DNA of 64,000 bases, from NCBI RefSeq assembly GCF_013607485.1, contig NZ_SCHP01000002.1, forward strand, positions 1-64,000, in the 5' to 3' direction. Under the pieces are notes generated by a model that saw only the letters and a list, made by a program, of their open reading frames with translations, made no database searches and was not told where the DNA came from. Origin of the DNA: Bombilactobacillus bombi. Lineage in GTDB: Bacteria > Bacillota > Bacilli > Lactobacillales > Lactobacillaceae. The translations under genes and the position numbers were made by a program. Position 1 is the stretch's first letter. Every line of letters begins with the position of its first letter. This document shows, in pieces, positions 29,838 to 39,106 of this stretch.

Positions 29838-31226
29838 TTAATATGCTGTTTTATCAAATACAACACGACTTAAAATTATTAACTCCGCAGCAGCTAAAAT
29901 CAATAAAATTATAAAAGCATGATAGCTGCCCTTAGCTGTAGCAGAAGCAATATTTACATGTCCTTGAGTTTGACTCTGCGCAATAACAGCTGCCACAATA
30001 GAGGTTCCTGTAGCACCAGCAAATTGTTGTAATGTTGTTAAAATGGCATTACCATCAGCCTGTTGATCAACAGACAAATTTTGGAGTCCATTAGTCATAA
30101 TATTTCCAAAAGCAAAACCACATCCTGCCATGTAAAGCAAATAAATAACAAGAATTAAATATGAACTAAGATGACGGCTAAAAATCGTAAATAACAATAA
30201 GGAAATAAAAGCTAAGCAAGTTCCCATTAAAATAGGTTTGCGAGCACCAAATTTATCAAGAATTTGGCCGCTAAAAGGAGCTAAAATAGCTCCTAATGTC
30301 GCACCCGGTAAAACTATTAGCCCTGCAATAGTTGCTGACTCGTGATTAACTAATTGAATGTAATTAGGCAAAATAAAAGAAATCCCTAAACTACATAATT
30401 GAAAGAAAAAATAACTTACAGCATGACCACTGAATTTCAAATTTTTCAATACATCTAAATTTAAAATTGGCGTAGCTATTCGATTACGATATATCAATAA
30501 AATCAAGCCACATAAGCCTATCATCCATGCACCTAAAACTTCAAAACTAATTAGTTTTTGAGAACCAAGGTTACTAAAACCAATAATTAATCCACTAAAT
30601 AATATAATAATACTAAATAAACTCAAAATATCTAGTGGGGTTCTCTTAATCGTATTAACTTGTTTTATTGAATATGATCCTAAAATTAATGAAATTATCA
30701 AAATAGGAAGCAATAAAATAAAAATATAACGCCATCCAAGACTATTAACTATCAAGCCACCATAAGTTGGGCCAATTGCTGGAGCAATAGCTGTAATTAA
30801 TGAACCAATTCCCATCATTAAACCAATTTTTCTAGCAGGTATCTGCTCTAAGATAATATTAAACATTAACGGTAAAGCTAAACCTGTTCCGACACCTTGA
30901 ACCATTCGTCCAATTAATAAAAGTGCAAAATTAGGCGTATAGGCGTCTATAATTACTCCTAGCATAAACAAAATATTTGCGGCAAAAAAGAGCATCTTAT
31001 TTGAAAAATTTTTCTTTAAAATTGCCGATAATGGAACTACTATTGCTACTACTAATAAACATCCGGTAGTCATCCATTGAACAGTAGAGGTATTGACATT
31101 AAATTCTTTCATTAAAGTAGGAAAAGTTATATTCATTGCTGTTTCCACAATAACTCCACAAAAAGACATCAATCCAGCAGCTATAATAGCCGCTATAATC
31201 TTAAATGTAATTGGTTTTTCTGACAT
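29838..31226 (-). CDS. MFS multidrug efflux transporter (DHA2/EmrB type)
   Basis: A 462-residue, highly hydrophobic protein with 12-14 membrane segments and MFS signatures (GRMVQGVGTGLALPLMFNII; PAIGPTYGGLIVNSLGWRYIF), typical of drug:H+ antiporters of the EmrB/QacA branch. Substrate unknown. It lies 8 bp downstream of a MarR regulator gene and is very likely controlled by it. Confidence 0.88.
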   Translation of the reverse strand: MSEKPITFKIIAAIIAAGLMSFCGVIVETAMNITFPTLMKEFNVNTSTVQWMTTGCLLVVAIVVPLSAILKKNFSNKMLFFAANILFMLGVIIDAYTPNFALLLIGRMVQGVGTGLALPLMFNIILEQIPARKIGLMMGIGSLITAIAPAIGPTYGGLIVNSLGWRYIFILLLPILIISLILGSYSIKQVNTIKRTPLDILSLFSIIILFSGLIIGFSNLGSQKLISFEVLGAWMIGLCGLILLIYRNRIATPILNLDVLKNLKFSGHAVSYFFFQLCSLGISFILPNYIQLVNHESATIAGLIVLPGATLGAILAPFSGQILDKFGARKPILMGTCLAFISLLLFTIFSRHLSSYLILVIYLLYMAGCGFAFGNIMTNGLQNLSVDQQADGNAILTTLQQFAGATGTSIVAAVIAQSQTQGHVNIASATAKGSYHAFIILLILAAAELIILSRVVFDKTAY

Positions 31227-31234
31227 TTTTCCAC

Positions 31235-31645
31235 CTACATATTTATATAATAATTTAAAATTTTTTCAAAATTTTCCAATTCACTCTTTGAAAATTTTTC
31301 TTGTAATTGTTGTTCTTGCCGTTGCATATATTGTCCAACTATGCCTACTAATTTTTCACCCTTGGTAGTTAAAAATACAGCTTTTTGACGGGCATCGATT
31401 ATTGACGTTTGTCGTTTAATAAGTTGCTTTTTTTCCATTCTCTGCAAAATTAAAGTTGCCGTGGAGCGGCGAATATTAAATTCATTCTCTAAATCACGTT
31501 GAAGAACTTCTGTAGTCTCCCGCCCTAAATGATCAATAATTGACATTTGCGTTGCTGTTAAACCATAGTGACGAGCAAATTTATCAAAATTTTTAGTTAA
31601 CTGACGCCCAGCAATCTTTAATAGACGTCCAGTATCATTATTCAT
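31235..31645 (-). CDS. MarR-family transcriptional regulator
   Basis: A 136-residue winged-helix protein (YGLTATQMSIIDHLG, RDLENEFNIRRSTATLILQRMEKKQLIKRQ, DARQKAVFLTTKGEKL), a classic MarR dimer. The ATG at 31645 is preceded by AAGGAG. It is co-transcribed with the downstream MFS efflux gene, so it probably represses the pair and responds to a toxic ligand. A palindromic site between promoter and gene (31666-31681) may be its operator. Confidence 0.9.
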   Translation of the reverse strand: MNNDTGRLLKIAGRQLTKNFDKFARHYGLTATQMSIIDHLGRETTEVLQRDLENEFNIRRSTATLILQRMEKKQLIKRQTSIIDARQKAVFLTTKGEKLVGIVGQYMQRQEQQLQEKFSKSELENFEKILNYYINM

Positions 31646-31665
31646 TGACTATTATCTCCTTTATT

Positions 31666-31681
31666 CGGTAGTTAACTAACG
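31666..31681. promoter_or_regulatory. Candidate MarR operator
   Basis: CGGTAGTTAACTAACG is a near-perfect palindrome around GTTAAC, 20 bp before the marR start. Upstream, on the minus strand, TTGACA, 17 bases and TAAGTT form a possible promoter (31691-31719). Confidence 0.5.
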
Positions 31682-31780
31682 ATTTTATCAAATAACTTAA
31701 TCCTACTTTTAACTTTTGTCAACAGTAATTTCTGCGTACGATAAAATTTCCATGCTAAAATGGATAAAGAGGTGGCGGAT

Positions 31781-32614
31781 ATGATAATAAATTTACTTTT
31801 TGCTATTAATGATCATTATTTACAGCATCTAAAAACTACATTATGGTCGATTCATTGCAACACTAAGCCAAACATTGAATATCATATTTATGTACTACAA
31901 CAACCACTTTTGCAACGAAATTTAGAGTTAAAAAAATTTTGTCAGCAGCTACACATGCAGTATTATCCTATTATTATTAATGATCCTGAATTCTTTGCAG
32001 AAGCCCCTGTCTCGAAGCGTTATCCCCTGACGATTTATTATCGACTTTTAGCACACCACTATTTACCAACTCACTTACAACGGATTTTATATATGGATGC
32101 TGATATTTTGTGCATCAATGACTTTTCACAACTATATCAACTTGATTTAGAAAATAATTACTATGCAGCCGCTATACACTCTGGCCTAACTGACCTTACT
32201 AATGTATTTAATAAAATGCGTTTAGACACTTACGAGAGTGATGGCTATTATAACTCTGGCTTATTATTAATGAATCTACCCTTGATCCGCCAACATGTCC
32301 ATGCAGAGGAAATATTTCAAACTATTAAAAATTTTGGCAAATTCTTTTTACTGCCCGACCAAGACATTTTAAATACTCTTTATAGCAAGCATATTTTGTC
32401 AATTCCCGATGAAATTTATAACTATGACACCCGTAAAAAATTAATTTATGAAACTACTAGTGGTGGGCAATTTAACCTTAATTGGACTATTGAAAACACC
32501 GTTTTTTTACATTATTGTGGGAAGGATAAACCCTGGCAACTCAGTTATAAAGGCAACTTTCGAGAATTATATCTTCACTACCAGCACCAAATGTTAAACC
32601 TAACAACTTATTAA
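31781..32614 (+). CDS. Glycosyltransferase family 8 protein
   Basis: A 277-residue retaining glycosyltransferase of the GT8 family (lipopolysaccharide galactosyltransferase-like), with the N-terminal MIINLLFAINDHYLQHLKT and the metal-binding DxD in RILYMDADILCINDF (about 98-104). A second conserved segment is NSGLLLMNL, and HYCGKDKPW near the end fits the family. I chose ATG 31781 because GAGGTGG precedes it; an in-frame ATG at 31760 lacks a site. It may decorate cell-wall polymers or glycoproteins; the acceptor is unknown. Confidence 0.88.
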   Translation: MIINLLFAINDHYLQHLKTTLWSIHCNTKPNIEYHIYVLQQPLLQRNLELKKFCQQLHMQYYPIIINDPEFFAEAPVSKRYPLTIYYRLLAHHYLPTHLQRILYMDADILCINDFSQLYQLDLENNYYAAAIHSGLTDLTNVFNKMRLDTYESDGYYNSGLLLMNLPLIRQHVHAEEIFQTIKNFGKFFLLPDQDILNTLYSKHILSIPDEIYNYDTRKKLIYETTSGGQFNLNWTIENTVFLHYCGKDKPWQLSYKGNFRELYLHYQHQMLNLTTY

Positions 32615-32704
32615 TTACAATCTTCACATGAAACCATTTACAATCAATTATTGAAAGAATAATATTATTATGTAGTTAATTTTGCTTAGAAAGGAAACTA
32701 TTAT

Positions 32705-33367
32705 ATGAATATTAAAGATTATCATCAAGAAGATTTAACAAGTAGTCAAGACATTGATACTACGGTTACTGATTTAGAAAAAAGCGCTGCTGATTGGGTT
32801 GAACAAGCTGCCAAAAAAACTCATGCAGTTAGTGGTTCCACTTATGTCAAATTAGATCGTGGGGTTATGACAGTTGATCAATTAGATGCTTTCTTAAAAG
32901 CGCTGCCTTTAGAATTATCTTTTGTTGACGAAAACAATCAGTTCCTCTACTATAACCAGCAAATGTCAGGCGATAAAATGCTGGCTAAGCGCTTTCCCCA
33001 ACAGGTAGGTAATCCCTTATCTGAAGTCCACCCACCACAAGCATTAGAGCATGTTAAACAAGTAGTCAACAAATTGCGCCAGGGACAAGAAACAATTGTT
33101 AAATTGCCAGTTCCTGGTTATGATGAGAATCATTTTGAAGTTCATTACTATGGTGCCATGCATGATAAGGACGGTGCCTATCGTGGTATTAACGAGTGGG
33201 TAGTAGATTTAATGCCCACGATTAAATGGTATTTACAACAAACCGGCCAAAAACTTGTTCCTGATGAAAATAAAACAGTGGATACTACTACAGGAGCCTC
33301 TCAACAACTAAAAACTCAAGAAAGTGAACAGCCCGATGCTAATACTGGAGCCTCTCAACATCAATAA
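32705..33367 (+). CDS. PAS-domain protein of unknown role
   Basis: A 220-residue soluble protein with a PAS-like core (about 68-180: LPLELSFVDENNQFLYYNQQ ... EVHPPQALEHVKQVV ... EVHYYGAMHDKDGAYRGINEWVVDL) similar to the PAS part of DUF438 proteins. It has no output domain, so it could be a stand-alone sensor. The tail contains a short repeat (TTGASQQ, NTGASQH; the DNA of ACTGGAGCCTCTCAACA is nearly duplicated). The ATG follows AAAGGAAAC. It is monocistronic, ending at the terminator 33469-33506. Confidence 0.75.
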   Translation: MNIKDYHQEDLTSSQDIDTTVTDLEKSAADWVEQAAKKTHAVSGSTYVKLDRGVMTVDQLDAFLKALPLELSFVDENNQFLYYNQQMSGDKMLAKRFPQQVGNPLSEVHPPQALEHVKQVVNKLRQGQETIVKLPVPGYDENHFEVHYYGAMHDKDGAYRGINEWVVDLMPTIKWYLQQTGQKLVPDENKTVDTTTGASQQLKTQESEQPDANTGASQHQ

Positions 33368-33468
33368 TTATTAAAAATATCTTTTCAAATTGTTTTGAAG
33401 TTAAGTACTAAATATTTTAATGGTAAACATCATCAAGCATAATTTCTCACACGTTCATTGTACAGTAA

Positions 33469-33506
33469 TAAGGGTCTGGAACAAGCATTTGTCCCAGGCC
33501 CTTAAA
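33469..33506 (+). terminator. Intrinsic terminator after the PAS gene
   Basis: AAGGG-CTGG-ACAA pairs with TTGT-CCAG-CCCTT around GCAT, followed by AAATTTATCC; the stem is strong but the T run is short. The rest of 33368-33657 shows nothing recognisable. Confidence 0.6.
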
Positions 33507-33657
33507 TTTATCCTTTATTTCAGATAATATTTGGGGGAAGATTTTATTAATATTACCCTTTATATACTTTGGCTAATTTTTCAAAACTCATACAGATATT
33601 GTTCGATAACTCAAAATCAAATTAATTTATATACTGAGACCATTTTTTACAATTTTA

Positions 33658-34281
33658 CTAACGTGTATTAAAACCTGCTTCTTCTAAAACTTGCCTTACT
33701 TCTACTCCATCTTGTGGGTCAACATGAATTTCAACAACTATTTCGCCCAAGTGACGCGTAACCATTAAAGTTTGAATATTTAAATTATTTTTAGCTAACA
33801 CCTCCCCAATTTTAAAAATCACGCCCGTTTTATCATGCTCAATAACTATTTGTACTACTTGTGCTTTTTGAAAATAATCCGTAATATCTAAAAAAGCATC
33901 CAAAATATCATTATTAGTAATCATTCCTACCACATTGTGATCTTTCATCACTGGCAATACTCCAATTTGATGCTGACGCATTTGATAAATTGCATCCTCT
34001 AAAGAAGCATCAGCTGCAATGGTCAAGACTTTTTTCGTCATAATTTGGGCAACTGTCATTTTGTTAAATAAATAATTCACTTCATAAATAGATAAACTAG
34101 TTGCAGATGATGGTGAAGCATGGGCAATAGTCCCAGAAGTGACCAACCCGACTAATTGATTGCCATCAATCACCGGCAAGCGGTGAATCTGATTATCTTT
34201 CATTAAACTAACTGCCTCATTAACTTTAGTCGTGGGGCGAACAGTAATTACATCTTTAGTCATATAATCAGCGACTGTCAT
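33658..34281 (-). CDS. CBS-pair plus ACT-domain protein (AcuB-like), last gene of the liv operon
   Basis: A 207-residue protein with two CBS motifs (about 1-55, VADYMTKDVITVRPTTKVNEA; about 72-130, VAQIMTKKVLTIAADASLEDA) and a C-terminal ACT-like domain (about 138-207, VVQIVIEHDKTGVIFKIGEVLAKNN). CBS pairs bind adenine nucleotides and ACT domains often bind amino acids. It follows livF after 3 bp, so a role in sensing branched-chain amino acids for this transporter is a reasonable guess, not shown by the sequence. Confidence 0.85.
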   Translation of the reverse strand: MTVADYMTKDVITVRPTTKVNEAVSLMKDNQIHRLPVIDGNQLVGLVTSGTIAHASPSSATSLSIYEVNYLFNKMTVAQIMTKKVLTIAADASLEDAIYQMRQHQIGVLPVMKDHNVVGMITNNDILDAFLDITDYFQKAQVVQIVIEHDKTGVIFKIGEVLAKNNLNIQTLMVTRHLGEIVVEIHVDPQDGVEVRQVLEEAGFNTR

Positions 34282-34284
34282 TTC

Positions 34285-34995
34285 TCATCCTCCTAAATAT
34301 GCCTTTTGTACGGCTGGATTAGCTAATAGTTCTTGCCCCGTACCACTAATAGTGACATGCCCCGCGGCTAAAACATAGGCCCGATTAGCAATTGCTAGTG
34401 CTTGACGAGCGTTTTGCTCAATTAATAAAACTGTTGTTCCTTGCTTTTGAATGGCCTGTACAATGTCAAAAATTTCTTGAATAAAAATCGGTGCTAATCC
34501 CATTGAAGGCTCATCTAGTAAAAGTAATTTTGGTTGGGACATCAAAGCACGCGCCATTGCTAACATTTGTTGTTCTCCACCAGACAAGGTGGCGGCGTCT
34601 TGATTTTGGCGTTGTTTCAAAATTGGAAATCGTTGATATACTTCCTGCAAGGAATCAGTAATGCTTTTGCGGTTTCGCCGTAAAAAGGCACCCATCTGTA
34701 AATTTTCCGCAACGGATAATCCTGCAAAAATATGACGGCCCTCAGGAACTTGGGCAATACCTGCAGCGACAATTTCAGGAGCTTTTTTTTGTTGGAGATT
34801 TTTCTGCTCATACAAAATACTGCCACTGGTAGGTTTTAATAATCCCGAAATAGTTTTAACAATCGTCGTTTTACCAGCACCATTTGCGCCAATTAAAGCG
34901 ACAATTTCGCCTGTATTAATATTTAAGCTGACATCTTTAACCGCTTGGATGGCACCATAGTTCACTACTAAATTTTTAATTTGCAGCATTGTCAT
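34285..34995 (-). CDS. livF: Branched-chain amino acid ABC transporter ATPase LivF
   Basis: A 236-residue ABC ATPase with Walker A GANGAGKT (about 36-43), signature LSGGEQQM and Walker B LLLLDEPSMGLAP. With LivG it powers import of Leu, Ile and Val. It overlaps livG by 20 bp and follows the conserved livJHMGF order. Confidence 0.94.
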   Translation of the reverse strand: MTMLQIKNLVVNYGAIQAVKDVSLNINTGEIVALIGANGAGKTTIVKTISGLLKPTSGSILYEQKNLQQKKAPEIVAAGIAQVPEGRHIFAGLSVAENLQMGAFLRRNRKSITDSLQEVYQRFPILKQRQNQDAATLSGGEQQMLAMARALMSQPKLLLLDEPSMGLAPIFIQEIFDIVQAIQKQGTTVLLIEQNARQALAIANRAYVLAAGHVTISGTGQELLANPAVQKAYLGG

Positions 34996-35770
34996 CCTCC
35001 TCGCCTAAATATGCTTTAATAACCGCTGAATTTTGTTGTATCTGAGATGGTGTTCCTTGAGCTAATAAAGAACCTTGATCTAAGACATAAATTTTTTCTG
35101 CTAAATTCATAACTAATGACATATCATGTTCAATTAATAAAATAGTAATATGAAAGTCACGCTGAATCATCTTTATTAAATCCGACAAATCAGCAGTCTC
35201 TTCAGGATTCATCCCTGCTGCTGGCTCATCTAAAAATAAAATTTGCGGCTTGGTGGCCAATGCTCGAACAATTTCCAAACGTCGCTGAATTCCATAAGGT
35301 AAGTTGCGTGCTAATTGATCAGCTTGCTGATCTAATTCAAAAATTTTCAATAAATGTAATGCAGCTTCGCGCATTTGCTGCTCTGCATGATAATACTTAG
35401 GCAAGCGCATAATAGAAGCAATAAAGCTTTCTTGATATTGATTAGTCAAGGCGATGAGGACATTTTCTAAAACACTTAAATCGCTAAAGAGACGAATATT
35501 TTGAAAAGTACGTGCCAAACCTAAATTGGCAATTTGCGTTGCCGACTTATTATTCAAGGAAATAGTACCATTGTCACCATGAAAAATGATAGCTCCTGAA
35601 CTCGGTGAGATAACACCAGTTAGTAAGTTGAAAAGTGTAGTTTTACCAGCGCCATTAGGGCCAATAAGTGCGACCAATTCATTATTATCTAAAGTTAAAG
35701 AAACATTGCTAACAGCCGTTAAGCCACCAAAATTTTTGACTAAATTATCTACTTTTAAAATGGTAGTCAT
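34976..35770 (-). CDS. livG: Branched-chain amino acid ABC transporter ATPase LivG
   Basis: A 264-residue ABC ATPase; Walker A GPNGAGKT (about 37-44), a signature region degenerate as usual for LivG (NLPYGIQRRLEI), and Walker B ILFLDEPAAGMNP. The LivG hallmark is the RTFQNIRLFSDLSVLENVL segment. The start overlaps livM by 4 bp. Confidence 0.94.
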   Translation of the reverse strand: MTTILKVDNLVKNFGGLTAVSNVSLTLDNNELVALIGPNGAGKTTLFNLLTGVISPSSGAIIFHGDNGTISLNNKSATQIANLGLARTFQNIRLFSDLSVLENVLIALTNQYQESFIASIMRLPKYYHAEQQMREAALHLLKIFELDQQADQLARNLPYGIQRRLEIVRALATKPQILFLDEPAAGMNPEETADLSDLIKMIQRDFHITILLIEHDMSLVMNLAEKIYVLDQGSLLAQGTPSQIQQNSAVIKAYLGEEDDNAAN

Positions 35771-36717
35771 GATTTGGCCTCCTTTTTACGAGCAAATATT
35801 CGAGGTAAAGATATTTCATATCTACCCAACAAGCCAGTAGGTTTAAAGACCATAATTAAAATCAAGGCTAACGAGTAAATAACCATCCGTAAAGGACCAA
35901 AACTTTGCAAGGCAGTATCAATGACTCCAAGAACAATGGCAGCAACAAATGTACCCGTTAAGCTGCCGATACCGCCTAAAACAACAATAATTAAAATCGA
36001 AATTGATTCCATAATTCCAAAATTATTTGGAGTAATTGTCTGCAGATAAGAAGCATCTAAAGAACCTGCCACAGCCGCTGTAGCTGCACCTAAAACAAAG
36101 GCTGCTAATTTCCAAAAAGTTGTTTTAATTCCAAGAGATTCTGCAGCAATTTCATCTTCACGAACAGACTTAATTGCTCGTCCGGCGCGGCTATGAACAA
36201 AGTTAGCAATTATAATAGTAGTAATACAAACCATTACATATACCACTGGCCAAGAAGCAAATTTGGGAATATTAAACATTCCCGAAGGTCCGTTGGTAAT
36301 TTTCAGATTATTAATAATAATCCGAATAATCTCTGCAGCTCCCATCGTTGCAATAGCTAAGTAATCGCCATGCAAACGCAAAGTCGGTACACCCACAATA
36401 ATTGCTGCAATAATAGCAATGATTATTCCCACGATAATTGACAAATAGAAATTCAATGTATTGGGATGCTCCGAGGTAATAATTGCTGTAGCATAAGCAC
36501 CAATTGCCATAAAGCCAGCATGGCCTAAGGAAAATTGTCCTGAAAAACCCACTACCAAATTTAAGCCCAAGGCTAAGATAATATTAATTCCAATAACTAC
36601 TAACATATTTTCCAAAAATGAGTCAATAATGCCGACCAGTATTAAGGTATTCATTAGGATGAAGCCGACAACCATTAAACTCAGCCAAATTATATTGTAC
36701 TTAAAATTTGCTTTCAT
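35767..36717 (-). CDS. livM: Branched-chain amino acid ABC transporter permease LivM
   Basis: A 316-residue permease with about nine to ten membrane segments and the LivM motif GYSGQFSLGHAGF-like segment (GFSGQFSLGHAGFMAIGAY), plus GPSGMFNIP and the EAA-like region SVREDEIAAESLGI. It lies 10 bp after livH. Confidence 0.94.
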   Translation of the reverse strand: MKANFKYNIIWLSLMVVGFILMNTLILVGIIDSFLENMLVVIGINIILALGLNLVVGFSGQFSLGHAGFMAIGAYATAIITSEHPNTLNFYLSIIVGIIIAIIAAIIVGVPTLRLHGDYLAIATMGAAEIIRIIINNLKITNGPSGMFNIPKFASWPVVYVMVCITTIIIANFVHSRAGRAIKSVREDEIAAESLGIKTTFWKLAAFVLGAATAAVAGSLDASYLQTITPNNFGIMESISILIIVVLGGIGSLTGTFVAAIVLGVIDTALQSFGPLRMVIYSLALILIMVFKPTGLLGRYEISLPRIFARKKEAKS

Positions 36718-36727
36718 CTGCTTACCC

Positions 36728-37606
36728 TTATACCTTTTCTTTAATATTTTTGCCCAAAATTCCTGCTGGTAGTATTAACAAAATAACGATTAAAACTAGA
36801 TAAACTGCCGCATCTTTGTAGGCGGAAAGACCGACTGATTGCACCAATGTTTCCAAAAGGCCAATTAAAAATCCACCAATTGTTGCTCCGGGAACCGAAC
36901 CAATCCCACCAACTACAGCAGCGACAAAGGCCTTAATACCTGGAGTCATCCCCATTAAGGGATCAATAGAGTTATAATACAAACCAATCAAAACTCCGGC
37001 AGCCCCTGCTAGAGCAGAACCAATCGCAAATGTAAAAGAAATTGTCTTATTAAGGCTAATACCAACTAATTCTGCTGCATCAGCATCTACTGATACCGCC
37101 CGCATCGCGGTGCCCATTTTGGTTTTTTTAATAATAAACTGCAAAGCTACCATTAGAATAGCTGCAGTGGCTAGAATCAAAATTTGAATATTAGAGATTA
37201 AGACGCCACCAAAATTATAGTTAACTTGTTTAATAACTTGGGGAAAATCACGCGCCGTCGAACCAAAGAGATAAGACATGCCATTTTCTAGGAAAAATGA
37301 AACCCCAATGGCGGTAATAAGCGCGGTAATTCTAGGAGCCTGACGTAAAGGCCGATAAGCAAAATACTCAATAATTACACCGCTAGCTGCGCCCACAATC
37401 ATGGAAGAAAGTAGAGCTTCTAAAAAGTTAAAATGCCATAAATTGATGGAATAATACCCCCAAAAAGCTCCTAACATATAGATATCACCATGAGCAAAAT
37501 TAATTAATTTAATAATGCCATAAACCATAGTATATCCAAGCGCCAGCAATGCATAAATACTGCCAAGTGATAAGCCATTAATTAGTTGCTGCCAAAAAGT
37601 TTGCAC
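36728..37606 (-). CDS. livH: Branched-chain amino acid ABC transporter permease LivH
   Basis: A 292-residue permease. I chose the GTG at 37606 (MQTFWQQLINGLSLGSIYALLALG) because GAAGGGGGA stands seven bases before it; an in-frame TTG 18 bp upstream lies before that site. Motifs include YTMVYGIIKLINFAHGDIYMLGA and the EAA-like MRAVSVDADAAELVGI. It lies 37 bp after livJ. Confidence 0.93.
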   Translation of the reverse strand: MQTFWQQLINGLSLGSIYALLALGYTMVYGIIKLINFAHGDIYMLGAFWGYYSINLWHFNFLEALLSSMIVGAASGVIIEYFAYRPLRQAPRITALITAIGVSFFLENGMSYLFGSTARDFPQVIKQVNYNFGGVLISNIQILILATAAILMVALQFIIKKTKMGTAMRAVSVDADAAELVGISLNKTISFTFAIGSALAGAAGVLIGLYYNSIDPLMGMTPGIKAFVAAVVGGIGSVPGATIGGFLIGLLETLVQSVGLSAYKDAAVYLVLIVILLILPAGILGKNIKEKV

Positions 37607-37643
37607 ATCAGACTCCCCCTTCAATAAGCGTTTCTTTAAATTT

Positions 37644-38831
37644 TTATTTAATTGCGATAGAATTAGCTACTTTACCATTTTTAAGACTTTCAATAGCAAT
37701 TGGTTTGGTTGCATTATGATGCTTATCGATTGTAATGGAACCAGTAACGCCATCATAATTCTTGATTTTGGCCAATCCAGCAGCAATTTTAGTTGAATCT
37801 GCCGATTTTTCTTTTTCAATTGCTTCCTTAATGATATACACAGAGTCATAAGCTAGAGCTGAAAATGTTGGTGCTTTTTGGTGGTAACGTTTTTGATAAG
37901 CAGAAATGAACTTACGTGCAGTAGCACTTTTACTTGCCTGACTAATAGAAAATGGTGTGGTGTAATAAATATTAGAAGCATTTTGTGCACCAGCAATTTG
38001 GGCCAATTTTGGATCAGCCATACCATCCGTACCAATAATAGGAACTTTAATTCCAGCTTGACGTGCTTGCTTAATAATCAAACCTACTTCGGAATAATAT
38101 CCTGGTACATAAATTGCATCGACATTTTTACTCTTAAAAGAGGTCAAAACAGCATTAAAATCTTTATCACCGGCCGAAAAGGCTTGACTAGCTACAACTT
38201 TTCCCTTAAATGCATGCTTGAAGGACTTTGCCAGACCGGTACCATAGTCAGTGGAATTATCATAGAATACAGCAACTTTTCGCGCATTGAGGTTGTTATA
38301 AGTGAACTTAGCGGCAGTTGCACCTTGGAAATTATTTTGATAACAAGCTCGAAAAACATAAGGCTGTACTTTACCATTTTTTTGCATGGTAAATCCGGGA
38401 TCAGTAGCTGAAGGACTGACAGCAGGAACGGCTGCCTTGGTAATATTCGGTGTTTGGGCAGTACCAGCATTAGTAGTCGCTGGCCCCACAATTGAAGTTA
38501 CTTTGTCATTATTAGTAAGTTGAGCGGCAACAGATGCCGAGGTACTAGTGGCAGTTTTATTATCTTTAATAATAAGTTTGATTTTTTTCTTTTTATTGCC
38601 AACTTTAATACCACCATGTTGATTAATTTCATCTACTGCCAATTGAATACCCTGTTTTTGTTGATTACCATAGCCGCCCGCACCGCCTGACAATTCCATG
38701 TTGACGCCAATTTTGACATTATTTCCAGTTGCTTGAATACCTTTACTACCGCTAGAAGCAGTACTACATCCAGCCAAAGCCCCTACTGTTAGCATTATTG
38801 TTGCGATACTGTTAATAATTTTTTTATGCAT
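37644..38831 (-). CDS. livJ: Branched-chain amino acid-binding lipoprotein LivJ/LivK
   Basis: A 395-residue periplasmic-binding-protein-type receptor anchored to the membrane. I chose ATG 38831 (MHKKIINSIATIMLTVG), preceded by GGGAGGA. The lipobox is LAGC with C22 as the lipidated Cys. The mature part shows the type 1 receptor fold (VKIGVNMELSGGAGGYG; VTSIVGPATTNAGTAQTPN; KVAVFYDNSTDYGTGLAKSF). It is the first structural gene of livJHMGF and lies directly after the leader-peptide attenuator (38881-39066). Confidence 0.93.
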   Translation of the reverse strand: MHKKIINSIATIMLTVGALAGCSTASSGSKGIQATGNNVKIGVNMELSGGAGGYGNQQKQGIQLAVDEINQHGGIKVGNKKKKIKLIIKDNKTATSTSASVAAQLTNNDKVTSIVGPATTNAGTAQTPNITKAAVPAVSPSATDPGFTMQKNGKVQPYVFRACYQNNFQGATAAKFTYNNLNARKVAVFYDNSTDYGTGLAKSFKHAFKGKVVASQAFSAGDKDFNAVLTSFKSKNVDAIYVPGYYSEVGLIIKQARQAGIKVPIIGTDGMADPKLAQIAGAQNASNIYYTTPFSISQASKSATARKFISAYQKRYHQKAPTFSALAYDSVYIIKEAIEKEKSADSTKIAAGLAKIKNYDGVTGSITIDKHHNATKPIAIESLKNGKVANSIAIK

Positions 38832-38880
38832 GATTCTTCCTCCCAAATTGAATTATTAATAAATTTAATATAAAGAAAAA

Positions 38881-38902
38881 CCCCATTCTTTAATGAATGG
38901 GG
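38881..38902 (-). terminator. Attenuator terminator of the liv operon
   Basis: CCCCATTC and GAATGGGG pair around a six-base loop, extended by AAA/TTT, and a minus-strand TTTTTCTTT follows. It lies between the leader peptide and livJ. Confidence 0.88.
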
Positions 38903-38918
38903 TTTGAAAAAACTATTG

Positions 38919-39002
38919 CGTTAAGCCCCATCATTAAAAACCAAAATAAGGACTTAACGAATATTTCACATCAATGTCAGGTCCTGGTATTTAATAATAA
39001 GG
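38919..39002 (-). promoter_or_regulatory. Competing leader RNA stems of the liv attenuator
   Basis: Two mutually exclusive stems are visible. The Leu-codon region (38986-39002) can pair with 38926-38942 in 16 of 17 positions counting G-U. A second stem joins 38950-38959 with 38919-38929 (10 bp, one G-U). Both use the CCCC at 38926-38929, so only one can form. This is the pattern expected of ribosome-controlled attenuation. Confidence 0.7.
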
Positions 39003-39066
39003 CTAAATCTTGACGAACGGCGGTTACAATCTCACTAATAGTAACTTGATAACTAATAACTGTCAT
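38977..39066 (-). CDS. Leader peptide of the liv operon (29 residues, rich in Val, Ile, Leu)
   Basis: ATG at 39066, TGA at 38977-38979, with GGGAGG eight bases before the start. Eleven of 29 residues are branched-chain (Val 4, Ile 3, Leu 4), and the peptide starts MTVISYQVTISEIVTAV and contains DLALLLNTRT, with three consecutive TTA codons. Together with the terminator and competing stems downstream, this fits an ilv/leu-type attenuator: stalling for lack of charged tRNA should allow readthrough into livJHMGF. No T-box motif is present. Confidence 0.8.
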   Translation of the reverse strand: MTVISYQVTISEIVTAVRQDLALLLNTRT

Positions 39067-39106
39067 GATTGTAACCTCCCTTAAAATTTATTAATTAATG
39101 GTACCA

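Noticed and set aside
37878-38411. 177-residue open frame on the plus strand
   Set aside because: It is antisense to livJ, has no ribosome site and resembles no known protein.
38881-39066. T-box or known riboswitch before livJ
   Set aside because: No consensus of T-box, lysine, SAM or THF riboswitches seen; the ORF rich in branched-chain codons with competing stems fits attenuation.
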